DNA of 64,000 nt from Pseudomonas psychrophila (lineage in GTDB: Bacteria > Pseudomonadota > Gammaproteobacteria > Pseudomonadales > Pseudomonadaceae). A program made the translations under genes and the position numbers. The stretch spans positions 120,511 through 184,510 of the forward strand of contig NZ_JYKZ01000009.1 in NCBI RefSeq assembly GCF_001043005.1. The letters run 5' to 3'. Shown one piece after another: positions 18,172 through 27,600 of this stretch. The notes below the pieces were generated by a model that was not told where the DNA came from, did not search any database, and saw only the letters and a list, made by a program, of their open reading frames with translations. Position 1 is the stretch's first letter, and each line of letters starts with the position of its first letter.

Positions 18172-21100
18172 GCTCACCTCCGCAAAGTTTATACAACGCG
18201 GCTAAGGCCGGCACCGCTACCTCGGCATCCGGACTGGTCGCCAAACTCGCATCTCCCACACAGATCAGCATTTGCCTTTGACGACTCATTGCCACGTTCA
18301 TACGGTTTGGTAATCGTAGAAAGCCAAACTGGCGGTTCAGCTGTTGTTCATGATCAAGCGCTTGATCGCCAGCATCATTACCCGCCTTCATTTGCTGGTG
18401 AGTACGAACACACGACAGCAGCACCACATCAAATTCCTTGCCTTGGAAAGCATCGACAGACCCGACGCGCAGACGCTCTTCGACACTAACCGTTCCGTCA
18501 CTGCGGACCTTTCTGGCCCATTTGAAGTGCTCATGTGGCTCGTATGTGCCGTCACGTCGCTCCATCAACGGCACACCGTCGATCTGATGCTGGGCAAGCT
18601 TCTCCATGATCAGATCTCGCTGTGCCGCATAAAAGGTAATGATGCCAATCGACAAGACATCGCCACCGGCCCTCAGCAGCTTTACAACTTCCTCAGCAAT
18701 GCGTTTAGCTTCGCTTTCCCTGATTCGGCTGCGGGTGCCTTCCCGGTGCTGATCCCGGCCTTGCGCTGCAGGGACGTCGAGCCACTGACAAACATGTCCG
18801 CGATAATGCTCTGCCGATAGGCCCAGACCGTCGAGAAACTCGCGAGTGAAAGCAAACTCTTCCGCCCCCTTACCAGAATCGAGGACTTCCAGGCCAACAG
18901 ACTCGTAGAACTGCTTGCTGATGAAATCGCCTAGTATCGGATGCATACGGAACTGGGTATTCAGCATCACCACCCGAGGAATCGAGCCCGGCACATCCAA
19001 ATCCCGCAGCTTTATGCGCATGCGCTCGAACAAGCTGGACCGAAACGCAGCAAGTTGCAGCTCTGTCAGGGCATGTTCCTCTTGCAACTTCCCCTCAATG
19101 TCTGGCTCGAGCATGTGCGGTAGCTGCCGGTCATCCCCCACCAAGACGATGCGACGTTTGGCCATGGCCATCGGCACAAACAGGTCCAAGGGGTTGGCAC
19201 GAGCGGCCTCGTCGATGACCACGGTATCGAATTCGATTTCGGTGCTATCGAAGCCCGCCACCGACTTCAGACTTGCCATCTGCCTACCAGCCGATTGCTG
19301 ACAGGTTGCTCCCACTACCATGGAGTATTCGTTGACCACGGCCTTGGCTGCATGGCGATCAACTGCCAAGCCATCGGCAAGTTGCTCCAGCACCCAGGCA
19401 ACGCCTTGCTTGCGCTGCCGAAGCTTGCCCTCCAGATGTCGGTCGATATCGTCCAGCAGAGCCAGACCTTCGGGGTCCGCCTGACGCTTCAGTTCTGCAG
19501 GCCGATAGTCCGGCAAATACTGCTCGAGCAGGCTGGTCTGGCAATCTGCGAGTGCATGCAGGGTCGGCTCAGCCAGCTCAGAGCTGTCTGCCGCCTCTTG
19601 CAGCAAGGCCAGTAGCTCGGCGCGGCAGTTCTGACCGTGGCGCCTCAACCAGTTGAGCAGATCCCAGGCTCGATCCGGGCCATCGTCGGCGAATGAGGAT
19701 GTCTTGACACGCAGTGCTCGGATATGTCGCAAGGCCTGGACATCCAGCCGGCTCCCGGTAGGGCTCGGCGCCTGTTGCTTTAACTTCGCGACATAGTCCT
19801 CAAGCTGGCTTTCAAGCTTGGGCGGCAATACCACGCCTCGCTGATCCAAGTCGCGTAAACCATCCAGAATGCTCTCGAATGCTTGAGCTTGTTGAGCGGG
19901 TAATGCACCTGAAACTCGAGCGAGTGCCAGCTTGACTGATAGCCCCCTTACCAGTTCCAGTTCAGGGTACTTGCAATACTCTGCGGCTATCTTCTCTTGC
20001 AAGTGGGCCGCTTGCCGCTCCAGCCATGGATCAATCAGCGCCGCCTCATCATGGGTACCGCGCTTACCGCCCACACGAGCCCCGGGCAACCCGAAGACAT
20101 CGCTGCGATCCAGCGCGTTGTCGACCGCATCGTGCTGAAAGCTGCTGATCAAAACCTGCGAGGCTATATTCCGCTCCTCTGCCACCTCGGCCAGACGGCG
20201 TTGCAATGCCGCAATTACCTGCGTCTTCCCTGTACCAGGCGGGCCGATAATGATCGCGAGATCAGGGGTATTAAGTGCGCTTACCAGAGCCAGCTTTTGC
20301 CTCTCTGTAGGCTTCCCCCCCTTAAAGGCCTCCAGCACATAAGGTGTAAGTCCTTCGATGGTCCGGCGCCTTGCCGCAGGCACCGCCACTCCCTCCAGCA
20401 GCCATTTCAATTGCGGCAGTCGCTTGCCTGAGTCAATCGATTGTTTGGCAGCAAGACGGCGCTTGCCTACAGAGCGCTGGCCAGCCAATGACAGATACAG
20501 CCACCCTTCGCCCTGCTTTGGACGAACGTCACGCTTACTAGAGGCCGGTTTGAAAACCACACAATCGGGCTCGAACCGTATGGTACCTCTTGGTACTTTT
20601 GCAGCTGTCTTCGTTTCCTCAGTGGAAAGCTCTTCCAACCAGTCAGGTCGCTCATCACCTAGGTCAACTTGGGTATCAGCGGCCAACTCAAGATTGCGCC
20701 AGCGCTCTCTGAACTCTCTATAGTCGTCTTGAGATTTCGGCGTCAGACGCCAAATATTTTCACGCCCTTCTTCATCCCCTTGACAATGCACATAACGCAG
20801 AGAACGTAAGGTCTCTGCCTTCATCAACTCACCCTGCCACTCTTTATCGTTGTAGAGGTTCCACAACTCCAGATAGCTGGCGTTATCGCGTAAAGCGGCA
20901 TCCAACAACGCTTGCTGACTGGCGCTGTTGAGAGACGTTGCGACAGAGGCGTCACGAAATTCAAACTGGCCAATCAGCAATGAAAATGCACTGTCACGAC
21001 GAGAGTGGCGAGTAACACGTTTGATCAGCAGCCCACGGTCCTGCCGCTGTTCCACATCGGCGCGCCAGCCCTTGCCCAGCAACTGGAAACTACCTCTGGA

Positions 21101-21553
21101 GGTGCTGTTGCTAAACCTGGCGACGCTGAGCCAGTCACCTTCGGACAGCCCGCTCACCTGAAACTGCTCTGCGAACCAGCGGCAGGCAAGGTCGATGCTG
21201 TTATCGGCAATCTCCTGCTTGGTGTAGAGCTCATCGGCAAGCAACTCGTCGACACCCAGTTCAAGTTGCATGGCGGACACTTCGACAGGTGCGCAATACT
21301 GCATCAGGAGCTTGCCGCCTTGTTTACCAGTCAGCAGCCAACGGGTCTGATCACGCAGTACCAAGCGGCTAAACAGGCCATGATCAGCCGCAGAGCATTT
21401 GACTCTGATGCATACGTCGCCCTGTGCTGCCAGCCATTCATCCTGATAGCTCTGCAGGAAAATTGCCTGACCAGCCTGAAGGGTATCGATGCGTTCATCC
21501 GTAGAGAGCGTCAGCACATCTTCGGATAGCATCGGGAAGTCTTTAAATTCCAT
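18155..21553 (-). CDS. Superfamily 1 DNA/RNA helicase (Upf1-like)
   Basis: An 1132-aa protein. Residues 1-400 are a unique N-terminal region. The helicase core has Walker A GPPGTGKT (437-444), an about 340-residue insertion, and motif II DEAA (781-784). Downstream are motif III VLVGDDRQLPHML, motif IV NTQFRMHPILG, motif V VGSVDAFQGKEFDVV and motif VI NRMNVAMSRQRQ. This is the Upf1/DNA2-like SF1 layout. Cores of this kind unwind nucleic acid, and some act in defence operons. No nuclease motif is evident in the N-terminal part. The gene starts 6 bp after the kinase stop and overlaps the next gene, so it is co-expressed with the TerY-P triad. Confidence 0.88.
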   Translation of the reverse strand: MEFKDFPMLSEDVLTLSTDERIDTLQAGQAIFLQSYQDEWLAAQGDVCIRVKCSAADHGLFSRLVLRDQTRWLLTGKQGGKLLMQYCAPVEVSAMQLELGVDELLADELYTKQEIADNSIDLACRWFAEQFQVSGLSEGDWLSVARFSNSTSRGSFQLLGKGWRADVEQRQDRGLLIKRVTRHSRRDSAFSLLIGQFEFRDASVATSLNSASQQALLDAALRDNASYLELWNLYNDKEWQGELMKAETLRSLRYVHCQGDEEGRENIWRLTPKSQDDYREFRERWRNLELAADTQVDLGDERPDWLEELSTEETKTAAKVPRGTIRFEPDCVVFKPASSKRDVRPKQGEGWLYLSLAGQRSVGKRRLAAKQSIDSGKRLPQLKWLLEGVAVPAARRRTIEGLTPYVLEAFKGGKPTERQKLALVSALNTPDLAIIIGPPGTGKTQVIAALQRRLAEVAEERNIASQVLISSFQHDAVDNALDRSDVFGLPGARVGGKRGTHDEAALIDPWLERQAAHLQEKIAAEYCKYPELELVRGLSVKLALARVSGALPAQQAQAFESILDGLRDLDQRGVVLPPKLESQLEDYVAKLKQQAPSPTGSRLDVQALRHIRALRVKTSSFADDGPDRAWDLLNWLRRHGQNCRAELLALLQEAADSSELAEPTLHALADCQTSLLEQYLPDYRPAELKRQADPEGLALLDDIDRHLEGKLRQRKQGVAWVLEQLADGLAVDRHAAKAVVNEYSMVVGATCQQSAGRQMASLKSVAGFDSTEIEFDTVVIDEAARANPLDLFVPMAMAKRRIVLVGDDRQLPHMLEPDIEGKLQEEHALTELQLAAFRSSLFERMRIKLRDLDVPGSIPRVVMLNTQFRMHPILGDFISKQFYESVGLEVLDSGKGAEEFAFTREFLDGLGLSAEHYRGHVCQWLDVPAAQGRDQHREGTRSRIRESEAKRIAEEVVKLLRAGGDVLSIGIITFYAAQRDLIMEKLAQHQIDGVPLMERRDGTYEPHEHFKWARKVRSDGTVSVEERLRVGSVDAFQGKEFDVVLLSCVRTHQQMKAGNDAGDQALDHEQQLNRQFGFLRLPNRMNVAMSRQRQMLICVGDASLATSPDAEVAVPALAALYKLCGGEHGCIR

Positions 21554-21559
21554 GCGCGA

Positions 21560-22969
21560 TCACCACCTGAACTGCCAAATGACATGGGATTGGTCCAGTT
21601 CGCCGACATGGATCTGGTAAGGCTCTGCATGCTGTCCGCGCAGACTTTCCTTGAGGCCTTGATAACGCTCCAGTGGCTTCGTCGCCGCCCCGCGTTGGAT
21701 ATACAGCTTGCACTGCGGCAGAGGGTGAATACCCAGCCCCTTCTCGCCATACTCGATACGGATGTGGTCGGCAGGCCATTGGTCATAGCTGAAAGTTGGT
21801 AGCAGCCGTTTGAGCTCCACCTCGCCCCCCGGCTGCAGCCAGACCTTCCGGCCCGTTGCGATCATCGGGGCAGGTGTATCAGAGGAAGCTTGCGACTCAG
21901 CAGGCAAAGCAATGAACTCCTCAAAAAGCACAAAGCGAGTGTCCGCAGGCTCATCGCAGAAAAAGCATGAAACGTCGTCGACAGAATCCACATCCACTGG
22001 CAGCAAGCTGGTGCTGCCGCAGCCCGTGCAGCAGTAGGTGCGCTCATCAATCTCAACCAGAGCCTCCAGCCACTCAGCCATACTCGGACGTTCGCTAGGG
22101 CTATGAAGTCCCTGTTCGAAGCAGCAGCTGAAAAGTGCAGGCAGCTTGCTGTGCTCAAGTAACTGAAAGGGCAGATTGGCAAAGCTCTGATTGGCATCGT
22201 CCTGCATATCGTTAACCCAAGGACGCTCACCACGTAGCGCGGCTTCCTCTTCCTCGGGCTCCCCATCACAGACCAGCTCGCCCTTGAAAGGGTGATTGTG
22301 GGTAAGCAGCTGATAGGCGATGACGGCGAAGCTCCAGCTATCGGTCAGGCTGGACAGAAGCGCATCTCCGCGCACCACCTCAGGCGCCCCGTAGTCGGCT
22401 GTGTGCACGGTCAGACCGCTATGTGCATCCAGGCTGATGTTGTCGCAATCGATCAGCCAGGTCTCTGCATGTTCAGGGTCATCCGACACGAAAATGTTGC
22501 TCGGGGATAGATCGCCATAAAGCATGCCACGCGTATGAAGTTGATTCAGTGTTCTGGCCAACTGGCTCAGAATACGAATGCGCCGCCGCAAACCACCCTG
22601 CCTCAGATAATCGGCAGGCGCACCCTCTTCGGCATTTACGAAGCTATCGAGCAGACTTTGCAATGGCACCAACCCATCCATCAGTTCCATGACATAGCCA
22701 AAGCGTGGAGCTGCTAGAAGCGCCAGCGGTCTGGCGAGTTTCAGTCCGCCGAGATCCTGATTCACCAGCCAGGCGATATGTTGCTGCCAGCGAAGGCGCG
22801 CTTGCTCATCCTTCTTCGTAAAACCCTTGATCAGAACCTGCGGGTACTGTGTCCGATAAACAATTCCCTGTCCGCCTCGGCTCAATTCGTCCCTCAGCTC
22901 GTATACTGAGCCTTTGTTATCTTGCACCATGCGCTTCTGCTGCACTGTCGTAGTAGCGGTCATCTGCAT
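21560..22969 (-). CDS. Ser/Thr protein kinase with C-terminal zinc ribbon (TerY-P kinase)
   Basis: A 469-aa soluble kinase. It has a glycine loop RGGQGIVY (about 31-38), the ATP lysine in QVLIKGF, a catalytic loop LYGDLSPSN (about 150-158; YGD in place of HRD) and metal-binding DCDN (174-177) in place of DFG. An APE motif and the large-lobe helix DSWSFAVIAYQLL follow. After the kinase fold two Cys pairs (CTGC and CFFC) make a zinc ribbon, then comes an about 120-residue beta-rich tail. The PP2C and VWA genes lie directly upstream with TGATG overlaps, making the TerY-phosphorylation triad. It is expected to phosphorylate one of the block's proteins. The TTG at 22972 is a worse start than ATG 22969. 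Confidence 0.88.
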   Translation of the reverse strand: MQMTATTTVQQKRMVQDNKGSVYELRDELSRGGQGIVYRTQYPQVLIKGFTKKDEQARLRWQQHIAWLVNQDLGGLKLARPLALLAAPRFGYVMELMDGLVPLQSLLDSFVNAEEGAPADYLRQGGLRRRIRILSQLARTLNQLHTRGMLYGDLSPSNIFVSDDPEHAETWLIDCDNISLDAHSGLTVHTADYGAPEVVRGDALLSSLTDSWSFAVIAYQLLTHNHPFKGELVCDGEPEEEEAALRGERPWVNDMQDDANQSFANLPFQLLEHSKLPALFSCCFEQGLHSPSERPSMAEWLEALVEIDERTYCCTGCGSTSLLPVDVDSVDDVSCFFCDEPADTRFVLFEEFIALPAESQASSDTPAPMIATGRKVWLQPGGEVELKRLLPTFSYDQWPADHIRIEYGEKGLGIHPLPQCKLYIQRGAATKPLERYQGLKESLRGQHAEPYQIHVGELDQSHVIWQFRW

Positions 22970-23661
22970 CAATCCGTTAAGAATATTCCAGCGATAGTCT
23001 TGTCATCGCCATGACGTGGCGTGGACCATCCGTGCAGCTCTCGAGTCAGCCACTGGCGCATACCACGCCTGCTGCTGCGCAACTGACGCTGATAGATCGC
23101 ATCGAAAAATGGCTCGAGTTGCTCAGGGATCAGGTCATCCGATATACCATCTGTCATCAGCACCACCCCGTCGCCTGGCTGACTTAGCTCGAGATCGGCG
23201 CTGTAGCTTTCCTTAGAATCCGCTTGCGCCAAGGTAGTGGTCTGATTGCTGAAGCCCAGACGCGGGCTAGTCAGCACCTTGAATACGCCCAGGCTTCTAA
23301 CAAGCAGCAAACCATCACCAACCTGACCAACCACACCTCTCCCAGAAGCATCTACCTGAGCCCAGAGGCATGTTGTTTCATAGGCCCTGTAACGATCACC
23401 AAAGTGGGTAAGCCAAGCATCGCGCAAGGCCGAGGCTACCGTGCCATGCGGCACGCCTTGTCTCTGACGCGCTATTTGCCTGAAAAGCTGAACGACTTTT
23501 CGAGAACCCAAATGGCTAAGTGGACGACTGCCCAACCCATCTGCCACGGCAATACACCAACCGCTGCGTACACCGCTGACGCACAGGGCATCTTGGTTAG
23601 GAGTACCGTCCAGCTGATGCGCCGGACCTCGCACCGATGCCCCGCCTCCCAGCAGACGCAT
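22969..23661 (-). CDS. PP2C-type protein phosphatase of the TerY-P triad
   Basis: A 230-aa stand-alone PP2C domain. The metal-binding aspartates are visible in PNQDA, AVADGLG, LMTDGISDD and HGDDKTIAG, in the right order and spacing. There is no membrane segment. Its ATG overlaps the stop of the VWA gene and its stop overlaps the kinase start (both TGATG), so the three are made together. In such triads the phosphatase is expected to reverse the kinase's action and keep the system off or reset it; that role is inferred from context. Confidence 0.9.
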   Translation of the reverse strand: MRLLGGGASVRGPAHQLDGTPNQDALCVSGVRSGWCIAVADGLGSRPLSHLGSRKVVQLFRQIARQRQGVPHGTVASALRDAWLTHFGDRYRAYETTCLWAQVDASGRGVVGQVGDGLLLVRSLGVFKVLTSPRLGFSNQTTTLAQADSKESYSADLELSQPGDGVVLMTDGISDDLIPEQLEPFFDAIYQRQLRSSRRGMRQWLTRELHGWSTPRHGDDKTIAGIFLTD

Positions 23662-24320
23662 CAGAACTCCCAGTCTTGGTCGTCGGCGCTTGGTATCAGT
23701 AAGGGCGTTGATTGATTAGGCGTAGCCGACTGGCTGCGGGCGCTGACACTCATGCTCACCGCCCGGAAGAAGCGGTGAATGTCTCGAGCATTCTCGGCAC
23801 GAAACAATGGTGCTTCGGGGTCGTTGGCGAAGTCACGGAGCATCTGCTCATCCGCATCGGCGCCAATGGCCATGGCAAAGCGAGTGGCTTTAGAGGAGCG
23901 CTCGCCATTGATCAGGCGAGCAAAAGGCACTTCCCAATCATCATTGGGATAGCCATCGGATACCAATACGACAACCGGTGTATAGACGCGGGTAGAGTCT
24001 TCGATCATTTGACTGGCCAGTGACAGGGCTCCACCCAACGGAGTCATACCCTCTGCCACCAATGGTGTGAAGCTCTGTAACTGATGAGCCGGTGTCAGCG
24101 GCAAATTCAACTCAGCCTGGCTACCACCAAAAGTGATCACACTAACTTGGATCTCTGCGCGAAGACGGCTCTCGCTGGAGAAGCCGGCGATCATGTCCTT
24201 GAGCCCTCTGTTCAGGGCTTCAATCTTGCCGTCTACCGCCATGCTGCCGCTGGTATCAGCCAATACGATGATCGGCAGCGGGCGAGCAGTTTGGACCTGG
24301 AATTTCTTAAGTTCTGACAT
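23661..24320 (-). CDS. TerY-like von Willebrand factor A protein
   Basis: A 219-aa single VWA domain. The metal-ion-dependent adhesion site is intact: DTSGSM near residue 22, a Thr in GMTPLGGAL near residue 90 and the Asp in LVSDGYPNDDW near 120. TerY-like VWA proteins bind partners through the metal site, and this one is coupled to a PP2C phosphatase and a kinase, the TerY-P triad. No other ter genes (terB, terC, terD) are present, so this is not a classic tellurite cluster. ATG 24320 is chosen over GTG 24326 because AGGGA lies 8 nt upstream. It heads the second part of the block after a 290-bp gap. Confidence 0.9.
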   Translation of the reverse strand: MSELKKFQVQTARPLPIIVLADTSGSMAVDGKIEALNRGLKDMIAGFSSESRLRAEIQVSVITFGGSQAELNLPLTPAHQLQSFTPLVAEGMTPLGGALSLASQMIEDSTRVYTPVVVLVSDGYPNDDWEVPFARLINGERSSKATRFAMAIGADADEQMLRDFANDPEAPLFRAENARDIHRFFRAVSMSVSARSQSATPNQSTPLLIPSADDQDWEF

Positions 24321-24610
24321 TGGCACTTTCCCTGTTGACTAATAGGAGATATTCATCGCTAAGCGCATTTCATGCCAAAAACATAAAACATATAAATTTC
24401 AAATGCTTGTGTTCATTCCACTGCATTGAAACACCGGAATGGAAGTAAATTTATTTATTATTTAGTAACTTATTGATCATTCTCCGTCAGCGCTGACGCC
24501 TCTCCGCAGAACATTTTATGGGCATCCGAGCGCCACGATGCACTCGGGCCGGAGCTGAATCTCCGGCTACGAGCGCACGAGAATGGTGCAAGAAGGAGGC
24601 CCCTCGGGAG
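24321..24610 (-). promoter_or_regulatory. AT-rich intergenic region ahead of the TerY-P triad
   Basis: This 290-bp gap breaks an otherwise packed block. It has an AT-rich stretch (24361-24480) and three symmetrical elements: CATTCC / GGAATG (24414-24441), the perfect palindrome CGTCAGCGCTGACG (24485-24498), and CCGGAG-CTGAAT-CTCCGG (24551-24568). The last could end the helicase transcript; the others suit a promoter with operator before the triad. No small gene was found. Confidence 0.5.
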
Positions 24611-27600
24611 TTAACCGTTGAGCTCCACAAGCACATCCGTCGACCACTTCTGCTCTGAGTTCTGCACCTGAGCTGTTTCAACCACTTTAGCCATGTGCAT
24701 CACTTGATCACGGGCCTCGAGATCAAAGTCAAACCACATGTCTGCATGAGAGCGAAAACGAACCTGCCAATAGGCAATTCCTTGGTCGAACCTCACCGTT
24801 AGGCTTCTGCCATCTTCAAATTCCAAATCAAGTCGGCGCCGATGGGGGATATCACGGTTTGAGGTCTCAAGCACGAGATTTACGGTCTGACCGGCCATCG
24901 CCGATAACCATTTACTGACGAAGAATTCGAAGTCGTCTTTTCTGGACCAATCATCAAAAGCCTTGCGGCCTTGCAGCTTTCCGAGCTTGAACAACGTAGA
25001 AACCTGAAGCTCGGCATCATCAGCAATACGCCCTTTAAGAAACTTGAACAAAGTACCCAGAATCGCGATTACGGATGGGTTTTGGATATATCGATCCGAG
25101 TACCGGATTCTGCAGATGGTTGCAGTTTCCAGCACGTCCGCAATTTGCGCGTTCTCAGCGAGAAGCGACCAGAAGCGATCGCCAAATGTCAGTAAAGGAC
25201 CGTTGAGTTCTTGGTGAATCGGTAAGTCTATGATTAGGCTACTGCCGGCGGGCTTACTCCCAGCTCTTGTAAGGTCAAATGCATTCCAACTGATTGCAGG
25301 TTGAGACCGTGAAACCACCACCAGCGCATCACTCTGATGCCACCAACGACCTGGCACAGCTGCCAGTTCTGAGCGCGAGGCAAGCGTAATTATCTCGCCC
25401 GCCCTGCTTGCCTGTACGAGGAAATGATTTTTGTAATCAGACGAGTAGCAGCCGACACTTACACCAAGTAGAGAAAGGCGCTGCAGATCCTGCAAAAGAT
25501 CTTCATCGGTTATGCCATTCGGCACAAGAAGCTCGACGGCCACTTCATCAATATTCAAATAACGCTGGATTGCCTTACGGAATTGCGGGGCAAGTAGATC
25601 CCATTCATTCGGATCTCCTGCAGCTACCAGCGTAACTTTCTCCACGCCTTCATTGATCAAGCGACGCAAAACGCTTTCGATACTGCCAGGCGCATATTTT
25701 CCATCTGGCAAGGACAGCTTGTCTTCAATGGAAAGGCCGACGTAGTGGGCGAAGTCATCGCCCAACCAGTCCTTGGCCAGTTTTCGATCCAGCTTGTCAT
25801 GATCATGCCGGGTCTGAGAGTCCAATAGGCATTCACTGCAACCGCTCTCGCAATGATCGCAGTGCAGAGTTTTAACCATCCTGCTCAGCAGATTTTCGAC
25901 ATGCAAGGGAGCGCTCGAGGCGAAGCCTGCACCACCACTGATCACGTCATAAAGCTGCAGAATTCTGATGGGCTGGCCGTTTTCCAGCTTGCTTGGTCGG
26001 GTTGCATAACCAAGTTCAGAGGCAGAAACCCCTAGTATCTCGGCAAGAGCTGAACGCATGGCCACAGCCAAAGTCATTGCGATACAACGCCCTTGGTCGT
26101 TATCTGCGATGTACTCTCCACTTACTGGATGGTGCAGCATCAACTCGAACACGTCAGTAAAGGAGGTAACACCCAAGCTGACATTGGGAACGATACTACC
26201 GCTGCCTTGGCAAGGCAGCCTTTTGTTGTTCTGGTCTTTATCAGCTTTGCTAGGCCGGGGTGGAAAGTGTTCGCCGGATGGGGACAGGCTTTGCGGGAAC
26301 TCATCTGCTGACAGCATTGATGCCGCGCGACCGCAACTCATGCATAGTGCAAAACCAGCACCGTTCTCGCCGGAACTGTGATGAAAAACCTGGCCTTCCG
26401 TGCCATAGGCCATTGCTCCCACCGCCGGATTCGGTAGCGGGGTTTTCGCAGCCCTCACAAAGACCCATGCAGTTTCGACGGGTACAAATTTTTGATGCTG
26501 GATATCGTTCGACGCAGACTGATATGCATCTGTAATAAAACCAGATGGCTGCAGCACCTTGCGGATATTTGCCGACTTAATGATGGCGAGGCACTCATCG
26601 TTGGTACACGTCAGCTCATCACTTTTGACCAAGCCCTCCTCATAGCCGAGCTCGCCGCAGACGTCACAACGCCAAGCGATATCCATCCTCTGAGCTTCAT
26701 TGGTATCAGCGTTTAGATTGTGCCAATGCAAAGAAACACCAGCTGATTTAAAGACTCGTCCGTCCAATACAATCTCGGCTCCCGGCGCATACTCTCGTAT
26801 GGCAATCGCCAGGTTGCGAGAAGGAAGTCCCTTATACCGGGACACATTATCCTCACGGTCGCGCTTTACCTTCCTCTCGGCTCCTCCCTCACGGATATAA
26901 TCCTCAATAGTGAAGTTATCGAAGTTGACTACATCAGTAGGAAACCCATAGCCCGGTAGGAAGGTGCGAGCAGAAAGGTCACGCAACAGGTACTCATTGC
27001 AATGGCGTGCTTTCTCGACCTGAAGACGCTTGAGGTAAGGGCTGTTAGGTTTTGCCTGCTGCTCTTCTGAAAGCAGATAGCGGTAACTCCCCAACCAGCG
27101 GCCTTGTAACGCCTTTAACTGATCCATTGAGCGCCTGCGCAGCTGATCAGGCGTTATCCCTGCCAAGGCGGTTCCCTTGACCAATAGCGAAAGCGCCTCA
27201 TCCATGTCGCAAACAGCGAGCCCCAAACGTTCAAGAAAGCGGTCGCACTGCGAGCCGCCTTTCGTATCGTCATAGAACCACTGAGCGTTGAGACTGGTCT
27301 TCTCAGTTTGAGTCGGGCCAACGACATTGCAGAGGAAGTCAGACAGCACCATTGAATTCACATGCCGCTGTACAAGACGTGCGGAGTTTAGCGCTACCGC
27401 GGGCGCAGGGATTTTTGTTTCAAATGGCCAGCTAGGGTTGGCAAAAACCTGCTGGTCATGCGGATTATTTTTGCAAAGTGTATAAGCCAGTGCTCTGGAC
27501 TCTTTGCTGCGGCCTGCCCGACCTGCACGCTGAAGATAATTAGCCGGATGTGGCGGCACGTTGTTCATCACCACAGCGGAGATGCCGCCAATGTCTACAC

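Noticed and set aside
23661..24320. VWA gene as part of a tellurite-resistance (ter) operon
   Set aside because: terB, terC, terD, terZ and terF are all missing; only the TerY-P triad is present.
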